A stretch of DNA of 64,000 nucleotides from Amorphophallus konjac (GCA_022559845.1 CM040128.1:228021643-228085642); one strand, 5' to 3'. Counted from the first letter of the stretch, positions 1 to 12,217 are shown. Notes: generated by a model not told the origin, from the letters alone. Translations and numbers: made by a program.

Positions 1-424
1 TAACACCCCATTCTTTCATTCTATCACCTCCATCTTTTCTCCAACACATTTCCCTAACCCTAGAACCACATATCTCCACTTCCCTAGCCCAAAAACCTAC
101 TTCTTCATTCACCCACACAAGATCCGGTCGATTCGTCACGGTTTCGGGACGATATCTACACGACTGTTCATGCGTTTGTGAAGATCTACCCAAGGTTCCA
201 GGTTGTGGAGAAGTTCATTCCGAGCCCTAGGAGTGCCCTTTTGGTCCATCTTCATCCCTTGGGTTGAGCTTGATCCTTCAAGGGTTTCCCGGTGAGTTTT
301 CTGGTCTAGCATGTCACATTGATGGAGTTCTTGGCTTCCTACCCAAGGGGAACCTAGCGGTCAGAGATGAGAGGCCCTGGCTCATCCACCACAATGGGCA
401 CCAGCACCTCGTCGTGCCCCTCGC

Positions 425-1608
425 TTGCCTCCACGGCCCATTATCGACCCTCGACTGGTCGATTTCGATGAGGTGAATGATATTTTGCCCGATTTATGTG
501 CAATTTTTGAGATTCAAAAGGGTTGGAGTGATTTTGTCACCAGATACACTAGGTACTATCCTAACGTAGTGCAGCAATTTTATGGAAATTTGGTTGAGAT
601 AAATGGAGAGCTATACACAGTCGTTCAAGAAGTTGAGATACATATTACACCCGATCTCTTTTAGCAAGTCTTAGGAGTCTCGGCGAGGGGTGCTGACATG
701 ATTTTTGGTCATGGCGCATTTGAGGAAACTTTTATTGCTATGAGAAACGATGACTATGTGCGTGGTGTTAGTGATTTGATTACCTTAAATGTAAATTATT
801 TTCCACCATTGTAGAGGATATTGCACCACATGTTCACCTCACTTATCTATCCAAAGAGTAGGAGTAGGAATGAAGTCACAGAGGTTCACAAATTTCTATT
901 TTATCATGTTATGAATGGAAATTTAGTAAACATGGGTCGACTCATGACAGACTTGATAGGGACATGTCAAACCCAACTGAAGAGATCATTGCCTTATGCT
1001 TCACAGTTGACAGGAGTGTTTGTACATGTTGGGATTCACCTTGGTGTTGAAACATTTATTCGAGTCAGGCAAGATGATATTTACAATCAACATATAATTT
1101 TCTCAGATTTTGGATATTACTATGGCCCCGATGGCAAGCTACGTCGAGATATACCAGTTTATGGGGAAGAAGTTGTTAGTGAGGAAGGGCAAGAACAAGA
1201 GTAGCCGCAGGGTAAAGGGGATGTTCCCCCTGCTTTTGGGGATATGATAGACGAAAAAGAGACCCAAAAAGACACTGTTGTTTTGGATATTACTATGGAC
1301 CCGAATCTCTGCCACCTCGTCCAGATTCCTTCTCCACAGCTTTAGACTCCTTAGCTACTCAGATGCACACTCTCTCCACCAACATGACCACCCTCACCCA
1401 GAGCCATGAATATTCACGTGAGGCTTTTCATGCTATGAATCGCGTTCTCCTGAACATGCAGCGCCGTGACTATGATAGGGATCAAACCCTTACCCATATC
1501 CAGCACCGCCTTCAGTATCAAGACCACCTACTTACAGATATTCGGCAGTGCCTTGGCCATGTGCCTTCTCCTCCACCAGACAAACAGCCTCCTACATATG
1601 GCCACTAA
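425..1608 (+). pseudogene. Decayed envelope-like ORF of Sirevirus A
   Basis: This open frame lies after where pol would be and before the PPT, the place where Sireviruses may carry an extra envelope-like ORF. The protein read from 425 and from 821 is in one frame and includes HKFLFYHVMNGNLVNM and LPYASQLTGVFVHVGIHL. These resemble the 'putative plant transposon protein' domain often found in this ORF; that match is by recollection, not by search. In-frame TAG codons at 662-664, 812-814 and 1202-1204 break it. A coiled-coil-like tail with many Gln and His (1363-1608, ending in PPPDKQPPTYGH) lies in a different frame, so at least one indel is present. Upstream (about 264-424) the frame is proline-rich. 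I see no clear signal peptide. Function is unknown and this copy is not expected to work. Confidence 0.5.
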
Positions 1609-2110
1609 GGATGTTCTTTAGTTTCCTCCTCCAGTCTATGTCCTTGCGTCTTGTGTCTTTTGGGTCTCTTTTTCGTCTATCCTATCCCTTTCTTTGATGA
1701 TGCCAAAGGGGGAGAAGTAGTTATGCAGGTCTTATATATAGTTTATGCATGCCTATCCTTGTGTTTTGCATGAATGATCATTTGTGAGGTTTTCTCCTTG
1801 AGTCATTGTCATCTTATGAGTCTGTTAGTTCTGCATTTCTGCATTTGCCATTTCTGCATTTGCCTTGTCATGATGTCTAGAAGTCTTGCACTCTCTCAAG
1901 CATCAATGTACTTTGTAATGAAATGATGGAATGAATACAATTGGTATTTGATTTCAAATGATTGGCTCTTGCTTCTCATTTCTTAACTATTTGGCAAATA
2001 AGGTGTTGAATGGTTTGTGGTATTTCACCTAAAGAACTGTTGTTTTATTCGCCTTGTGGATTATCGGCTTTGCTTAACCCCAAGTTTGCTTAAAGGCATG
2101 TTTTGTCATC
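1609..2110 (+). other. Noncoding 3' region of element A
   Basis: I see no coding potential here. The stretch contains a PPT-like motif, gatgatgccaaagggggaga (about 1697-1716), upstream of the true PPT. B has a similar upstream copy near 10931. Such internal PPT-like motifs are seen in Sireviruses. Confidence 0.4.
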
Positions 2111-2130
2111 ATCAAAAAGGGGGGGGGGAT
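2111..2130 (+). promoter_or_regulatory. Polypurine tract of element A
   Basis: The sequence catcatcaaaaag followed by a long G run directly precedes the TGTTGAG start of the 3' LTR. This is the usual primer for plus-strand synthesis in Sireviruses. The G run here (10 G) is longer than in the other elements of the window. Confidence 0.8.
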
Positions 2131-2396
2131 TGTTGAGTATATCCATGTGATTTTGATGATAATAAAACCCTGGACATGTGCTCTATCACATGCCATGTTT
2201 TAGTGATTAAGAGCGAGCTCTGTATGCAATCAAGATCTAATTCCATCATGAACTATGCTTAAATGTTCACAGCTTTCCAAACCCATAAAAAGAGCTCAAA
2301 TTGACTTGAAATCAATAATAACATATGTCCAATCCAAGCCTTGATAATATGGATATGATCCACTAAACTAACAGTTCATTTCTGCAGGTTTTTCAG

Positions 2397-2580
2397 AGTT
2401 CGGTCGACTTGGCCAGCATGGGCGGTCGACCTAATCTCCCAGAGCTAAAAACTCTGTAAAATTACAGAGTTCAGTCGACCGCTCCCATTGGACTAGTCGA
2501 TCGATTTTCCCAGTGTTGAAAACTTCCATTTCTGTAAAACTCCGATCGACCGTCCACCTATGCCCGGTCGATCGCCAGCT
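2397..2580 (+). repeat. GTCGAC/GATCGAC cluster in U3 of A
   Basis: At least six palindrome-like sites occur in about 180 bp: cggtcgact, cggtcgacc, cagtcgaccg, agtcgatcga, cgatcgaccg and cggtcgatcg. They lie 130-320 bp upstream of the TATA box, so they are probably promoter-proximal U3 sequence. The core GGTCGACC also appears in the U3 of C and D. Confidence 0.55.
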
Positions 2581-2712
2581 TCGAAGCCTCCATTGTTGAC
2601 TTTATTTTCTCCACGAGGTTGAAGCATCTATCAAAGGTTTTTTAATCCCAAAAGTCTCCAGACATCCCTGGAATTGTGGATCTGTGTCATGGCTTGTCCT
2701 TGACCATCCAAG

Positions 2713-2723
2713 TTATATAAAAA
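2713..2723 (+). promoter_or_regulatory. TATA box of A LTR
   Basis: The sequence ttatataaaaa lies about 580 bp into the LTR, as expected for the U3/R boundary. Confidence 0.55.
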
Positions 2724-2992
2724 CACCTCTTGGGGAAAAGAAACACTAATCACTCAAGAGAAATCAAAGGGGGCTGCCAAGGGAGAAAGAGGGCTGCTAC
2801 TATAGCTCTGTGAACAGTGCTGCGTCTAAGAGTTCTTCATCCAAGAGAAAGGTTTTCAAGATCATCTGGAAGCCATTCAAGTGAAGATCAAGCTGAGGAG
2901 CAAGCTTCATCCAAAACAATCTTCATCAACTAAGGGGGAGCTTTAATTTGAAGTTTTCATTTTGTGTTTCTCCTTACATTCCTCATCAAGCA

Positions 2993-3165
2993 TCAAGTGT
3001 GTGTCCTTGTAATATTTAAACACTTGTGTGTGTGTGGATCTACACAGATCTGTGTTTGTGTGTGTGTGGTTCTTCTGTTCTTCACATTTCTGTGTGATTC
3101 GGTGCTTCTGCACCTTCGTGGGAGTTCCGAACTCACACGAGTGTGTGTGTGTGTGTGTGTGTTAT
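2993..3165 (+). repeat. TG-rich microsatellite
   Basis: This is a run of imperfect then perfect TG repeats within R/U5 of the A LTR. Open frames read across it, such as those rich in Cys-Val or Thr-His, are artefacts of the dinucleotide repeat. Confidence 0.8.
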
Positions 3166-3659
3166 GATCTTGTAACTCTTTACAAGATAGTGTGTGAATC
3201 CTCACAGATCATGAGGGGTGGACGTAGGTTGCCGTCGTTACATTCGAACCACCTAGAAATTACTGTCTCTTGTGTGGTTTGATCCTTTCTCCTATCTCCA
3301 TTCTGTGCATGTTCGCGTAGTTAAATTATTTGCATCTGCTGATTTCTTCATTTAGATCTAGATTAATCGATCATTCTCTAATAGATCTCTGGTATATCAA
3401 AAGCTGGGTTCGGATCGACAATGTTAGTCTTGTCGGAAAGATAACATCTTGTGTGAGAGAATCTTCGGATTCCGTTACTCCACCTAGTACCAAAGAGCTA
3501 TTGTAGTGGTTGATTTTGATAGATCTATTCACCTTTGCATCAAATCTAAATTGATAGTTGGTATCTCATCATATAAACTTCAAATTGGTTAAAGCTTTTT
3601 TAAAATTTGTTATCACCCAATTCACCCCCCTCTTGGGTGTCATTGATCGTGGGACTTCA

Positions 3660-4182
3660 CAAGGGATTTGTTTCCTTTTTTGGCAAACTGTTCGGCAGCA
3701 TCTGTCTGCAGACTGAGTCTGCTTCATCTCCAACTTTTGGAAGTGAAATCCTCATTCGGTGTGAACGAGGGGTGGATGTAGATTGTGGTTGGCAATCGAA
3801 CCACCTAAAAAATTCCTTTGTCCCTCTATGTGATTGTTGCTTTGATCCTTCTTGGCGTGATGTTTCTGTAACCAGTTGGTATATAGAAAGGAGTCGATCA
3901 GGACGATAGGTCAAGTCTATTTGAAGGCTTGGTTTCTTGCGTGAGTAGACTCTCAAGTCCAACCTCCTTCGAGTGCCACTGGTCATCTTCTGTTTAATTA
4001 TTTGCCTGAGCGTCACTCATTGCCTTCTGGGCCTTTCATATCATTATTGAGCTTATCTTCAATGTGTGTTAAGCATTCTACATCGCGTTTTTGGACTCAT
4101 CTACCATGTTCTTGTGATTTAATTTTAAATTGGGGTGATCTATTCATCCCCCCTTCTAGATCACTCTCTCATATTTCTATCA
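3660..4182 (+). repeat. 5' LTR remnant of element B
   Basis: It aligns by eye with 12621-13128 of the 3' LTR and shares the end ctcatatttctatca. It has about 15 bp that the 3' copy lacks, around 4006-4030. Only R/U5-side sequence is present, because A separates it from U3. Confidence 0.85.
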
Positions 4183-4184
4183 AT

Positions 4185-4195
4185 TGGTATCAGAG
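4185..4195 (+). promoter_or_regulatory. Primer binding site of B
   Basis: The sequence tggtatcagag, two bases after the LTR end, matches the initiator tRNA-Met primer site used by copia elements. The twelfth base is a instead of c. Confidence 0.8.
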
Positions 4196-4208
4196 AGGGT
4201 TACCCAAC

Positions 4209-6420
4209 ATGTGGTCCAATGACCAGGGTAGACTTGGAACTAACACTCCTCGCAGCTTCATTACCGAGGGACATTCAATTAACCGTCCACCATTTTTTGA
4301 TGGTGTGAATTATCTTTACTGGAAGAACAGGATGGAAGTGTTCCTAAGAGCAAATAGTCACAAACTTTGGAGAGTGATCACCTCAGGACCGTTCGAGCTT
4401 CCAAACGCTGAGGACACATGGACAAGGGAACACATCAAGCTCTCCATTGTGAACTGGACGGCATTGAATATAATGCAGTGCGCGGTCCATCCAGAGGAGT
4501 ACGCTAGGATATCAGCTTGCAAGATAGCAAAGAAAATGTGGGATGAACTAGAGCTCAGGTATGAAGGTACATCCCAGGTCAAGGCTACAAAGGTAAACAT
4601 GCTTACTTCTAAATATGAACTGTTTAAGATGAATTCTAAGGAAACAATTACTGAGATGTATGCTAGGTTGTCGTTGATCACGAACAGCCTCAAGGGTCTA
4701 GGAAAACAGATTCCAGAAGCAGATCTGGTTAGGAAAATTCTTAGGTCATTGACCCCATTGTGGCACACTAAGATCACAGTCATAGAGGACTCCGGGGATT
4801 TGTCTAAAATGACTGTCTGAATTAATCGGATCCCTGATGACTTATGAAATCAAATTGAAGGGGAATGTTGAAGAAATAAATAAGAATGACAAGAACATTG
4901 CCCTCAAGGTGTCTCGAAGTGGAAAGGGTAGTAGCAGTAGCAGTAGCAATAGTAGTGAGGAACTTGAAAACTTCTCAGATCTTGATCAAGAGTAGCAAGC
5001 CCTGCTGACTCGTAGGTTCCAACGATTCCTGAGATCCAAGGGCAAGACATTTAGTAAAACAAGGTCACAATCATCTGGTACGAATTTTAACTCCAAATCT
5101 GGCAATTTCAAGACCACTGACAAACTTACTTGCTTTCACTGTCACAGGCCCAGCCATATGAAGATTGACTACCCAGATCTTTTGAAAAAGAATACCAAGG
5201 TGCAGAAGAAAAAGCCCAAAGTGATGATCTGCACATGGAGCGATGACGAGGAAGATGTTCAAGAAAGTTCTTCTGGAGAGGAAGAAGAAAGACGATGTCT
5301 CATGGGAGACACAGATCATGAGGTAAGCAATCCTATTGAAACATATACTTTAGATGATTGGGAGGATGCTTATGCTGAGTTATTAGATAAGTTTAACTGT
5401 CAAACAAAAGATTACAAAATGCTAAAGAAAAAATTAAATAACATGGTTGAGGAACATAATTTTTTGAAAAAAGAAAATGTTGAACTGAAAAAATAATGTG
5501 AAGAATTAGGGTCACTAAAAATTGAAAATAATAATCTTCAAGTTGAACGTGAAGAAGTCAATAGGAATCTGGATGTGTTTAAGGTAAAATTTCAGGAGAT
5601 CCAGAGAGAACATGCACTTATATATTTCTGAGAAATATGAAGCTATAAAAACTGCCAACTTTGAAATACAGAAACATAATGAAAAACTTCGTAAAGACAT
5701 TGAAGATAAACAAAACACATTGGAGAAATTTGTACAAGGCAAATCCAACCTAGATACCATGCTAGGTATAAGAGTGAACTTTAACAAGGAAGGATTGGTA
5801 TATACTCCCACCAATAAAAGGCTAGTTGATTCAAAACCATAACCTTCTGCTCTGAGAAGGGAAAAGAGAAGCTGGACACTCCATTGAGCTCAAACAGCAA
5901 ATCCAATAATTCTGTAGAAACAAATTTCATTCCACCAGAAAACATCAATAAAAATTTTCATGCTAAGCCTATAATGCATCAGAGTAGCAAGACTACTCTC
6001 TCAAAGAATCCTGGCGTCTACAGAGCAAACCTTGCTCATTTCAGTGGAATGCGTCGAGGCAACAATCCAAATGCTTCGACACAATGGAATCAACACAGAC
6101 CACCTATTCAGAAATGGAACTGGAATAATTACCCACAAAATTGGGCTCATCCTAAAATTCCACAGAGGTACCCCTATCAGAAAAGGGTCTAAAAAAACCT
6201 ACAGAGAAAAACTAACAATTGGAACAACTCACACTACATTAAGAACAAAATTCATCAAAATCCAATGTCCAGAGCAAATAAAGCTTTCCTTGCTGAAAAC
6301 AAAAATGTAGTTCGCAAGAAAGGAATCAGACAGATCTGGATTCCTAAGACTGCTCTTGAAGGAATGAGCAAATTTTTTGGACCCAACATTTCTTGGGTTC
6401 CAAAGTCTCTCGTTGTCTGA
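4209..6420 (+). pseudogene. gag of Sirevirus B (broken)
   Basis: Gag forms the virus-like particle and binds element RNA. The start at 4209 gives MWSNDQGRLG, soon followed by PPFFDGVNYLYWKNRMEVFL, the typical UBN2-type copia capsid N-terminus, and later ITEMYARLSLITNSLKGLGK and LVRKILRSLTPLWHTK. The first stop is TGA at 4818-4820. Further pieces continue in shifted frames: a Ser-rich linker, a damaged zinc knuckle (CFHCHRPSHMKIDYPD, last Cys lost) near 5131-5175, an acidic stretch, and a Lys/Glu-rich coiled coil (about 5330-5780). A basic Asn/Gln/Pro-rich tail lies at 5884-6192. At least four stops or frame changes separate these pieces. It parallels the better preserved gag of element D. Confidence 0.85.
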
Positions 6421-9400
6421 TTTGATTGTAGGTTGGTCTAGTAGCCGAGCACAATAGATGGTACCTGGATAGAGGATGTTCCAGGCATATGACAAGTGAC
6501 CAGATAAAATTTAGCATTCTGGAAATGAAGATGGGAGGTATGGTCAAGTTTGGAGGTAAGAATAAAGGTAAGATCATAGGAATGGGGACAATTGGTAAGT
6601 TTTCTTCCAATGTTATTGAGAAAGTTTTGATTGTAGAAGGTCTCCAACATAATTTGCGTAGTATCAGTCAGCTTTGTGACAAAGGTCACAGAGTGGTTTT
6701 TGATAATCAAGCATGCAAGATTTTTGAAGCTAATTCTGATAATATCATGTTCATAGGACATAGAGTGAATAATGTCTACATTGTTGACCTTAATAAGAAC
6801 TCTGAATCAAATCTTTGTCTCTCTACTGATTTAGACAATAATGCCTTTAACTGGCATAGGTGCTTAGGTCATGCTAGTTACAGAACGTTAAATAAATTGG
6901 TGAAACTTGATCTGGTTAAAGGTTTACCTAAAATACAATTCAATTCCCTCTCAAAATTCTGTGATGCATGTGCTCTGGGTAAGCAAACCTGGAAGTCCTT
7001 TAAGCTCAGATCTGAGCCTTTATCTTGCAGACCTATGGAATTGTTGCATATGGATCTTTTTGGTCCTTCTAGAATACAAAGTCTGAAGGGGAAGAGGTTT
7101 GGCCTTGTGCTCATTGATGATCATTCCAGATTTTCATGGATTTTCTTCTTGGAAAATAAGAATGACACTTTTCAGAAATTCAAACAGCGCTTTAATAAGG
7201 TTAAACAAGAAGAAAAACATAAAATCTGCTCTATTTAGTCTGACCATGGTGGTGAATTTGAGAACTCCATGTTTTTTGATTTTTGTGAAAATGAGGGACT
7301 AACACATAAATTCTCCTCTCCCAGGACACCTGGACAAAATGGAATTATGGAAAGGAGGAACCGAACCATTGTGGAGATGGCCTGAACTATGTTGATTGAA
7401 AGTCAACTACCAAGGAAGTTCTGGGCAGAAGCGGCCAACACATCATGCTACACTTTCAACAGGGCCATGGTAAGACCAATACATAAGAAAACCCCTTATG
7501 AGCCCTTGAAAGGTAAGAAACCTAACCTAGCTCATTTCAGAATTTTTGGGTCCAAGTGCTTCATACACAACAATGACAAAAAGGATTTAGATAAGTTTGA
7601 AGCCAAAAGTAACTCTAGAATTTTCTTAGGTTATTCTGAAATATCCAGAGCATATAGGGTTTTCAATATTACTGAACAGACTGTTGAGGAGTCTCCACAT
7701 GTTGTTTTTGATGAAACACATAAAGTTGCTAATCTTGAAGATGATGACAGGGATGGGGAATTCTTAAAGGATAAACAATATGAGGAGATTCATTCAACTG
7801 CAGCACCAAATGATCCCAAGCATGAAGGGTCAGTTGAAGCAGGTGAGTCCTCAACTAATGTTAGATTTTTAAAAGACCACCATGTTCAAAACATCATAGG
7901 AAATTTGAATGATCCCCCCATGACAAGGTCCTATCTTAGAGATGTGAACAATCAAGACTTAGTTGCTTTGTTGTCTCAAATTGAACCCAAAACTGTAGAG
8001 GAAGCATTAAATGATGAGTCTTGGGTCAGTGCAATGAATGAAGAATTAGGACAGTTTGAAAGAAACAATGTGTGGAATCTAGGTTCTAGACCTGAAAATG
8101 CAACTGTCATTGGAACGAAATGGGTTTTTAAAAATAAAATAAATGAAGAAGGAATAATTTCTAGGAATAAAGCTAGATTAATAGCTAAAGGCTACTGCCA
8201 GGAGTTCGGAGTAGACTTTGAAGAGTCATATGCTCATGTTGCTAGATTAGAAGCTATAAGAATTCTGCTAACTTTTGCATGCTCCAAAACCATAAAACTC
8301 TAATAAATGGATGTCAAGGGTGCATTCTTGAATGGATATATTAAGGAAGAAGTATTTGTAGAACAACCCCCTGGGTTTCAGATGTCTACACATCCTAACC
8401 ATGTTTTCAGGTTAAACAAAGCCCTGTACGGACTGAAATAGGCCCCTCGGGCCTGGTATGAAAGGCTGACAGAGTTTCTGCTCAGCAAGGGTTACAAAAG
8501 AGGTAAGGTGGATCAGACTTTATTTACAAAGGTTTTGAATAAAAATCTCATCATAGTTCAGGTATGTGTAGATGACATTGTTTTTGGTTCCACATGCGCT
8601 GAACTATGCAATGAATTTGCAAAATTGATGTCTAATGAGTTTGAAATGAGCTTGGTCAGTGAACTAAAATATTTCCTTGGTCTGCAGGTTTAGCAATTAG
8701 AAGATGGATGTTTTATCAATCAGACAAAGTACACCTTGGAAATCATTAAGAGATTTGGCATGGAGAATTTGAAACACATCTCAACTCCAATGGGTACCAA
8801 TTCATCCTTAGATGCAGATGAATCATGTAAAGAAATTGATGCAAAGATATACCGAGGTATGATCGGATCCCTACTCTATTTGACTGCCTCGAGACTTGAT
8901 ATTCAATTCAGTGTAGGCATGTATGCTAGATACCAATCTAGGCCTATTGAATTGCATTTAGCTGCTGTAAAAAGAATCTTTCGATACATTTCTAGAACTC
9001 ATAATTTAGGGTTGTGGTACCCTGCATCAAATGCTTTAGATCTCATATCTTACACTGATGCTGATTACACTGGTTACAAACTAGATAGGAAAAGCACAAG
9101 TGGGCACTGTCAATTTTTAGGTGGGTGTCTGGTATCTTGGGCTTCCAAGAAACAGCACTCTGTGGCCCTTTCCACTGCAGGGGCTAAGTATGTAGCCACA
9201 GGGAGCTGTGGTACACATGTCATTTGAATTAAACACCAGCTTCAGGACTACCAAGTAGACTTGGGGTGCACACCCATATATTGTGAGAATACGAGTGCCA
9301 TTAATATTTCTAAAAATCCTATCTTGCATTCACGAACAAAGCACATTGAAATAAGACATCGTTTCATAAGAGATGAGGTTTCAAAAGGAACTTTTGAATT

Positions 9401-9509
9401 GTTCCATGTAGGCACTGCACATCAGATAGCTAATATCTTCACTAATCCACTGGACAATGATAAATTAACCACTTTAAGGAGAGAATTGGGCATCTTTAAA
9501 TCCTTTTGA
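6421..9509 (+). pseudogene. pol of Sirevirus B: PR-IN-RT-RNase H (broken)
   Basis: Domains are in copia order. The protease site near 6461 reads LDRGCSRHMT where D has DSG, so the catalytic triad is altered. A GAG-pre-integrase zinc region (WHRCLGHASY ... CDACALGK) spans about 6850-6985. The integrase core follows from HMDLFGPS to about 7480, with SDHGGEF near 7239 and RRNRT near 7355. RT spans about 7990-8690 ([11 protein letters not shown]; the active site reads CVDD instead of YVDD near 8568). RNase H spans about 9040-9509 (YTDADY, but STAGAKY replaces the usual STAEAEY). Stops include 7236-7238 TAG, 7383-7385 TGA, 8301-8306 TAATAA, 8439-8441 TAG inside YGLK-APRAW, and 8691-8693 TAG. This copy cannot supply enzymes. 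Confidence 0.9.
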
Positions 9510-11120
9510 TTTCTGAATTCCGTGAATAAAATGCATCCATGTTTCTATGTCCACATTGAGCTGCATACAGTCCTCATTTAGTATTTGTCATATTTTAGTG
9601 AAATAGTTTGGCATGCATAACTTGTTGATATATCAAATGAAAAGCTGGGAGAAGGTCATATTTCTTCTGGCTGGAAACCCACATCATGTGTGAGATGGTA
9701 TTATGACCTACGTTCTCCACCTGGTATCACGGGCTCATTTACATATAGATCAGGTTTAATGTTGATAAATTCTCTTTTCTGCATTACAACACTTTTTGCA
9801 TTCGAGTTGTCTGCATACCTGATTCATATTGAGAGGGGGAGTTTCTTTAGTCTGCCAGTGAGTAGGAGACTGATTCAAGGACTTTGAGAGATCTTGATGC
9901 TGCATAAAGCTCTCTGAACATCTTATATAGTCTATTCACAAGAAACAAAAATTCATGACTCTCTTAAATCCTTAGGTTTGAATAACTGACACATGGCTAA
10001 GAAGCTTCTATTTAATAATCCTACAAAGACTTGGACAAAGCATCTGAAGAATGTCTCCTTACATAATTAGTGAGCATGGATCAAAGTTAAAATTGTTATG
10101 TCTTGAATGAAATATTCTAAATACTTGAAACTCAGACTTCTGGAAGCAATTTTTTTCTGAAAATCAGTACATGCTGTATTGTCTTCAAACATTTCACATC
10201 AAATTAGAAAATATTTTTAGGGAATATCAAAATCTCAGAGCAATGATCTATTTACCAAGAAACTAGATGGCTCATCAATGAAATGACACACATTCTATGT
10301 CATGAAGTGCCAGATTATCTCTGTTTAAAATATTTGAAGAAAATTGTTTTTCATGTCAGAGCAATGGCATTAAAGTTTTGAGTAACTGGAGATTTTGACC
10401 TCTGATCAAGGTGTCTCCTCACGTAAACAGACACTTCAAATGCTAACTCTATTCTCTAAAAGAGAAGTAATATAGTTATCACACTGAGTAAATAGGGATT
10501 CCGGCCTCTAATCAAGGTGTCTCCTCGTGTAACAATGTGTGATTTACCAAAATTACTCTATGCCATGTTCACTGTGCCAAATAAAAAAATCTATAACCCC
10601 ACTGTTTCTGAAATCTCTTGTAGACTGTTTGTCCTCAATACAGTTGGCACAACTTTCAATAGATGCGTCTCTAGACTTTTGATTAGCACAGTCTTTTAGA
10701 ATGATCTCTCTTGGCATACCTACTAAACATTGATCTTCCTTATTATGTTTGTACATTGGCAATCTTCATTCTTACTCTGTGTCTTTCCTGATTATTAGCC
10801 CTAAAGAACATGAGCTTAATTCAATTCTCTTACTTACTCCTTTAAGAGATGGACTTGAAATCTTCTACATTGTGCATTTACTATATATCCTCTCGATTGC
10901 TTAGCAGCATCTTTTCTCTCTTCACTCCTTTTGATGATGTCAAAGGGGGAGAATGCATTGGGCCTAGGTTATGATCATGTTGGAAGTCAGTGTGTCAGGG
11001 GGAGCTAGTGTGACATTGCATGCATGTCTGATCATGAAGTCAGTATGTGAGGGGGAGCTAGTGTGTCTGATCATCTCATGTTTATTGATTGCATTAATTT
11101 TGATTGACTCATAGTGTTGT
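9510..11120 (+). other. Noncoding region between pol and PPT of B
   Basis: There is no credible ORF. The stretch holds blocks shared, in inverse orientation, with C and D: the segment at about 9690-9735 containing ttctccacctggtatcac; two copies of tcaaggtgtctcctc (near 10408 and 10514); and segments containing cagagcaatg (about 10238 and 10357). A PPT-like motif, gatgatgtcaaagggggaga, lies at about 10933, followed by repeats of gggggagctagtgtg (about 10998 and 11051). Confidence 0.55.
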
Positions 11121-11144
11121 CATCATCAAAAAGGGGGAGACTAT
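11121..11144 (+). promoter_or_regulatory. Polypurine tract of B
   Basis: The sequence catcatcaaaaagggggaga immediately precedes the 3' LTR and is the same type as in A, C and D. Confidence 0.8.
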
Positions 11145-11404
11145 TGTGCTCCTGTGGTTTTGATGATGTCAATCACTATGAGTCATCTTGATCATTAGTC
11201 TGAATGAGATTCTTATGTTACACTCATTTTGATTATAATGGTTCTATTTTTAAAGAAAAAGGAAAGAAGAGTCTGAGCATCCGCTCAATAATTCAATGGT
11301 CAGCATAGTCAAAACTCAACTGAGCAAGGGTCAAAGGTTCAGTCAAGTCATGAAGAAATCAAAATAGTTGGAGGAGCAGGTTGATGTATCTGATTGAGCA
11401 TAGA

Positions 11405-11830
11405 CCTAGGTTGGTGCACATCTACTACATGGTCGGTGCACGATTGGTTTGAATACAACAAGGTCGGTGCAGGATTGGCTTCATGCAATGCTAGGTCGGT
11501 GCACATCTACTACAAGGTCGGTGCACGATTGGTTGAAATACAACAAGGTCGGTGCAGGATTGGCTTCATGCAATGCAAGGTTGGTGCAATCCTTCTCAAG
11601 CACAGAGGAAGGTTGGTGCAACCCTCTCTTCAACACCGCAAGGTCGGTGCATGTATTGCCTTCAAACACAGGAAGGTCGGTGCATGTCTTGCCTACAACA
11701 CAATGAGGTCGGTGCATGTTCTGCCTTAAACAAAGCAAGGTCTGTGCATGTCCTACCTTCCACGCATGCAAGGTCAGTGCAACCTGTTTGATAGCACTGT
11801 GCATGTCTGAGCATACAACAACAAGGTCTG
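11405..11830 (+). repeat. AGGTCGGTGCA array in U3 of B
   Basis: About a dozen copies of (a)aggtcggtgca or close variants occur at irregular 30-45 bp spacing, followed by degenerate forms such as aggtctgagcat. They lie 400-800 bp upstream of the TATA box. Open frames across the array are artefacts of the repeat. Confidence 0.8.
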
Positions 11831-12208
11831 AGCATATTCAAGTATAAGGTCGAAGCAGCTGAAGATGGTAAGCCTATAGGGATGATGGCAAAATGTTTGA
11901 TGAAGTGCCTGACTGAACATTCAAGTGCCAACGTGTAATCTCAAAGCACGGGAGCTCGAACCAGGTGATGGCACGTGTTCCCAAGTTAGCCATACAGTCA
12001 AGCATCTACTGAGCAACCTGCGACCATCACACGTGCGGACCCTCTTGGCGTGAAAAAGACTTGTCCACGTGGTAGTACTCCAATAATATTGGGCACGTGA
12101 TCCAAGGAAGGATGGCACGCCATTTCAGTGGTTTCCAGAAGAATGTTCAGTCTGCCAAGTGGACCAATTAGCGTTCACTAGGTTATCTACCTTACAGAGC
12201 CCCTGTTC

Positions 12209-12217
12209 CTATATAAG
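12209..12217 (+). promoter_or_regulatory. TATA box of B LTR
   Basis: The sequence ctatataag is followed by a GA-rich leader with gagagagagc-type sequence, consistent with the U3/R boundary. Confidence 0.6.

Larger units (their letters stand above)
1..3659 (+). mobile_element. Element A: 3' part of a Ty1/copia Sirevirus
   Basis: The window opens inside this element, so its 5' LTR, gag and pol lie off the left edge. What remains is a decayed envelope-like ORF, a noncoding stretch, a polypurine tract and a complete 3' LTR. The end at 3659 is set by comparison: from 3660 the sequence matches the 3' LTR of element B from 12621 onward, so A is inserted in B's 5' LTR. The five bases caagg (3660-3664) would be the right target-site duplication; the left copy is outside the window. 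The Sirevirus assignment rests on the PPT type and the post-pol ORF. Confidence 0.8.
2131..3659 (+). repeat. 3' LTR of element A
   Basis: The LTR starts TGTTGAG right after the PPT and ends ...GGGACTTCA, where homology to B's LTR resumes. It is about 1.53 kb. U3 holds a cluster of GTCGAC-like sites (2397-2580) and a TATA box at 2713. R/U5 holds a TG microsatellite (about 2993-3165). The sequence ttcacccccctcttgggtgtc near the end is of a type common at Sirevirus LTR 3' ends. Confidence 0.75.

Noticed and set aside
3657..4016. Minus-strand ORF of 119 residues, with a longer relative at 12444-12947
   Set aside because: Both are antisense to the B LTR and similar only because the LTRs are copies of each other.
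4358..4783. 141-residue minus ORF opposite B gag
   Set aside because: It is a shadow of the gag coding strand. A similar antisense frame occurs opposite D gag, as expected from shared codon pattern.
11394..11931. Overlapping ORFs on both strands in the B LTR
   Set aside because: They result from the AGGTCGGTGCA array being open in several frames.
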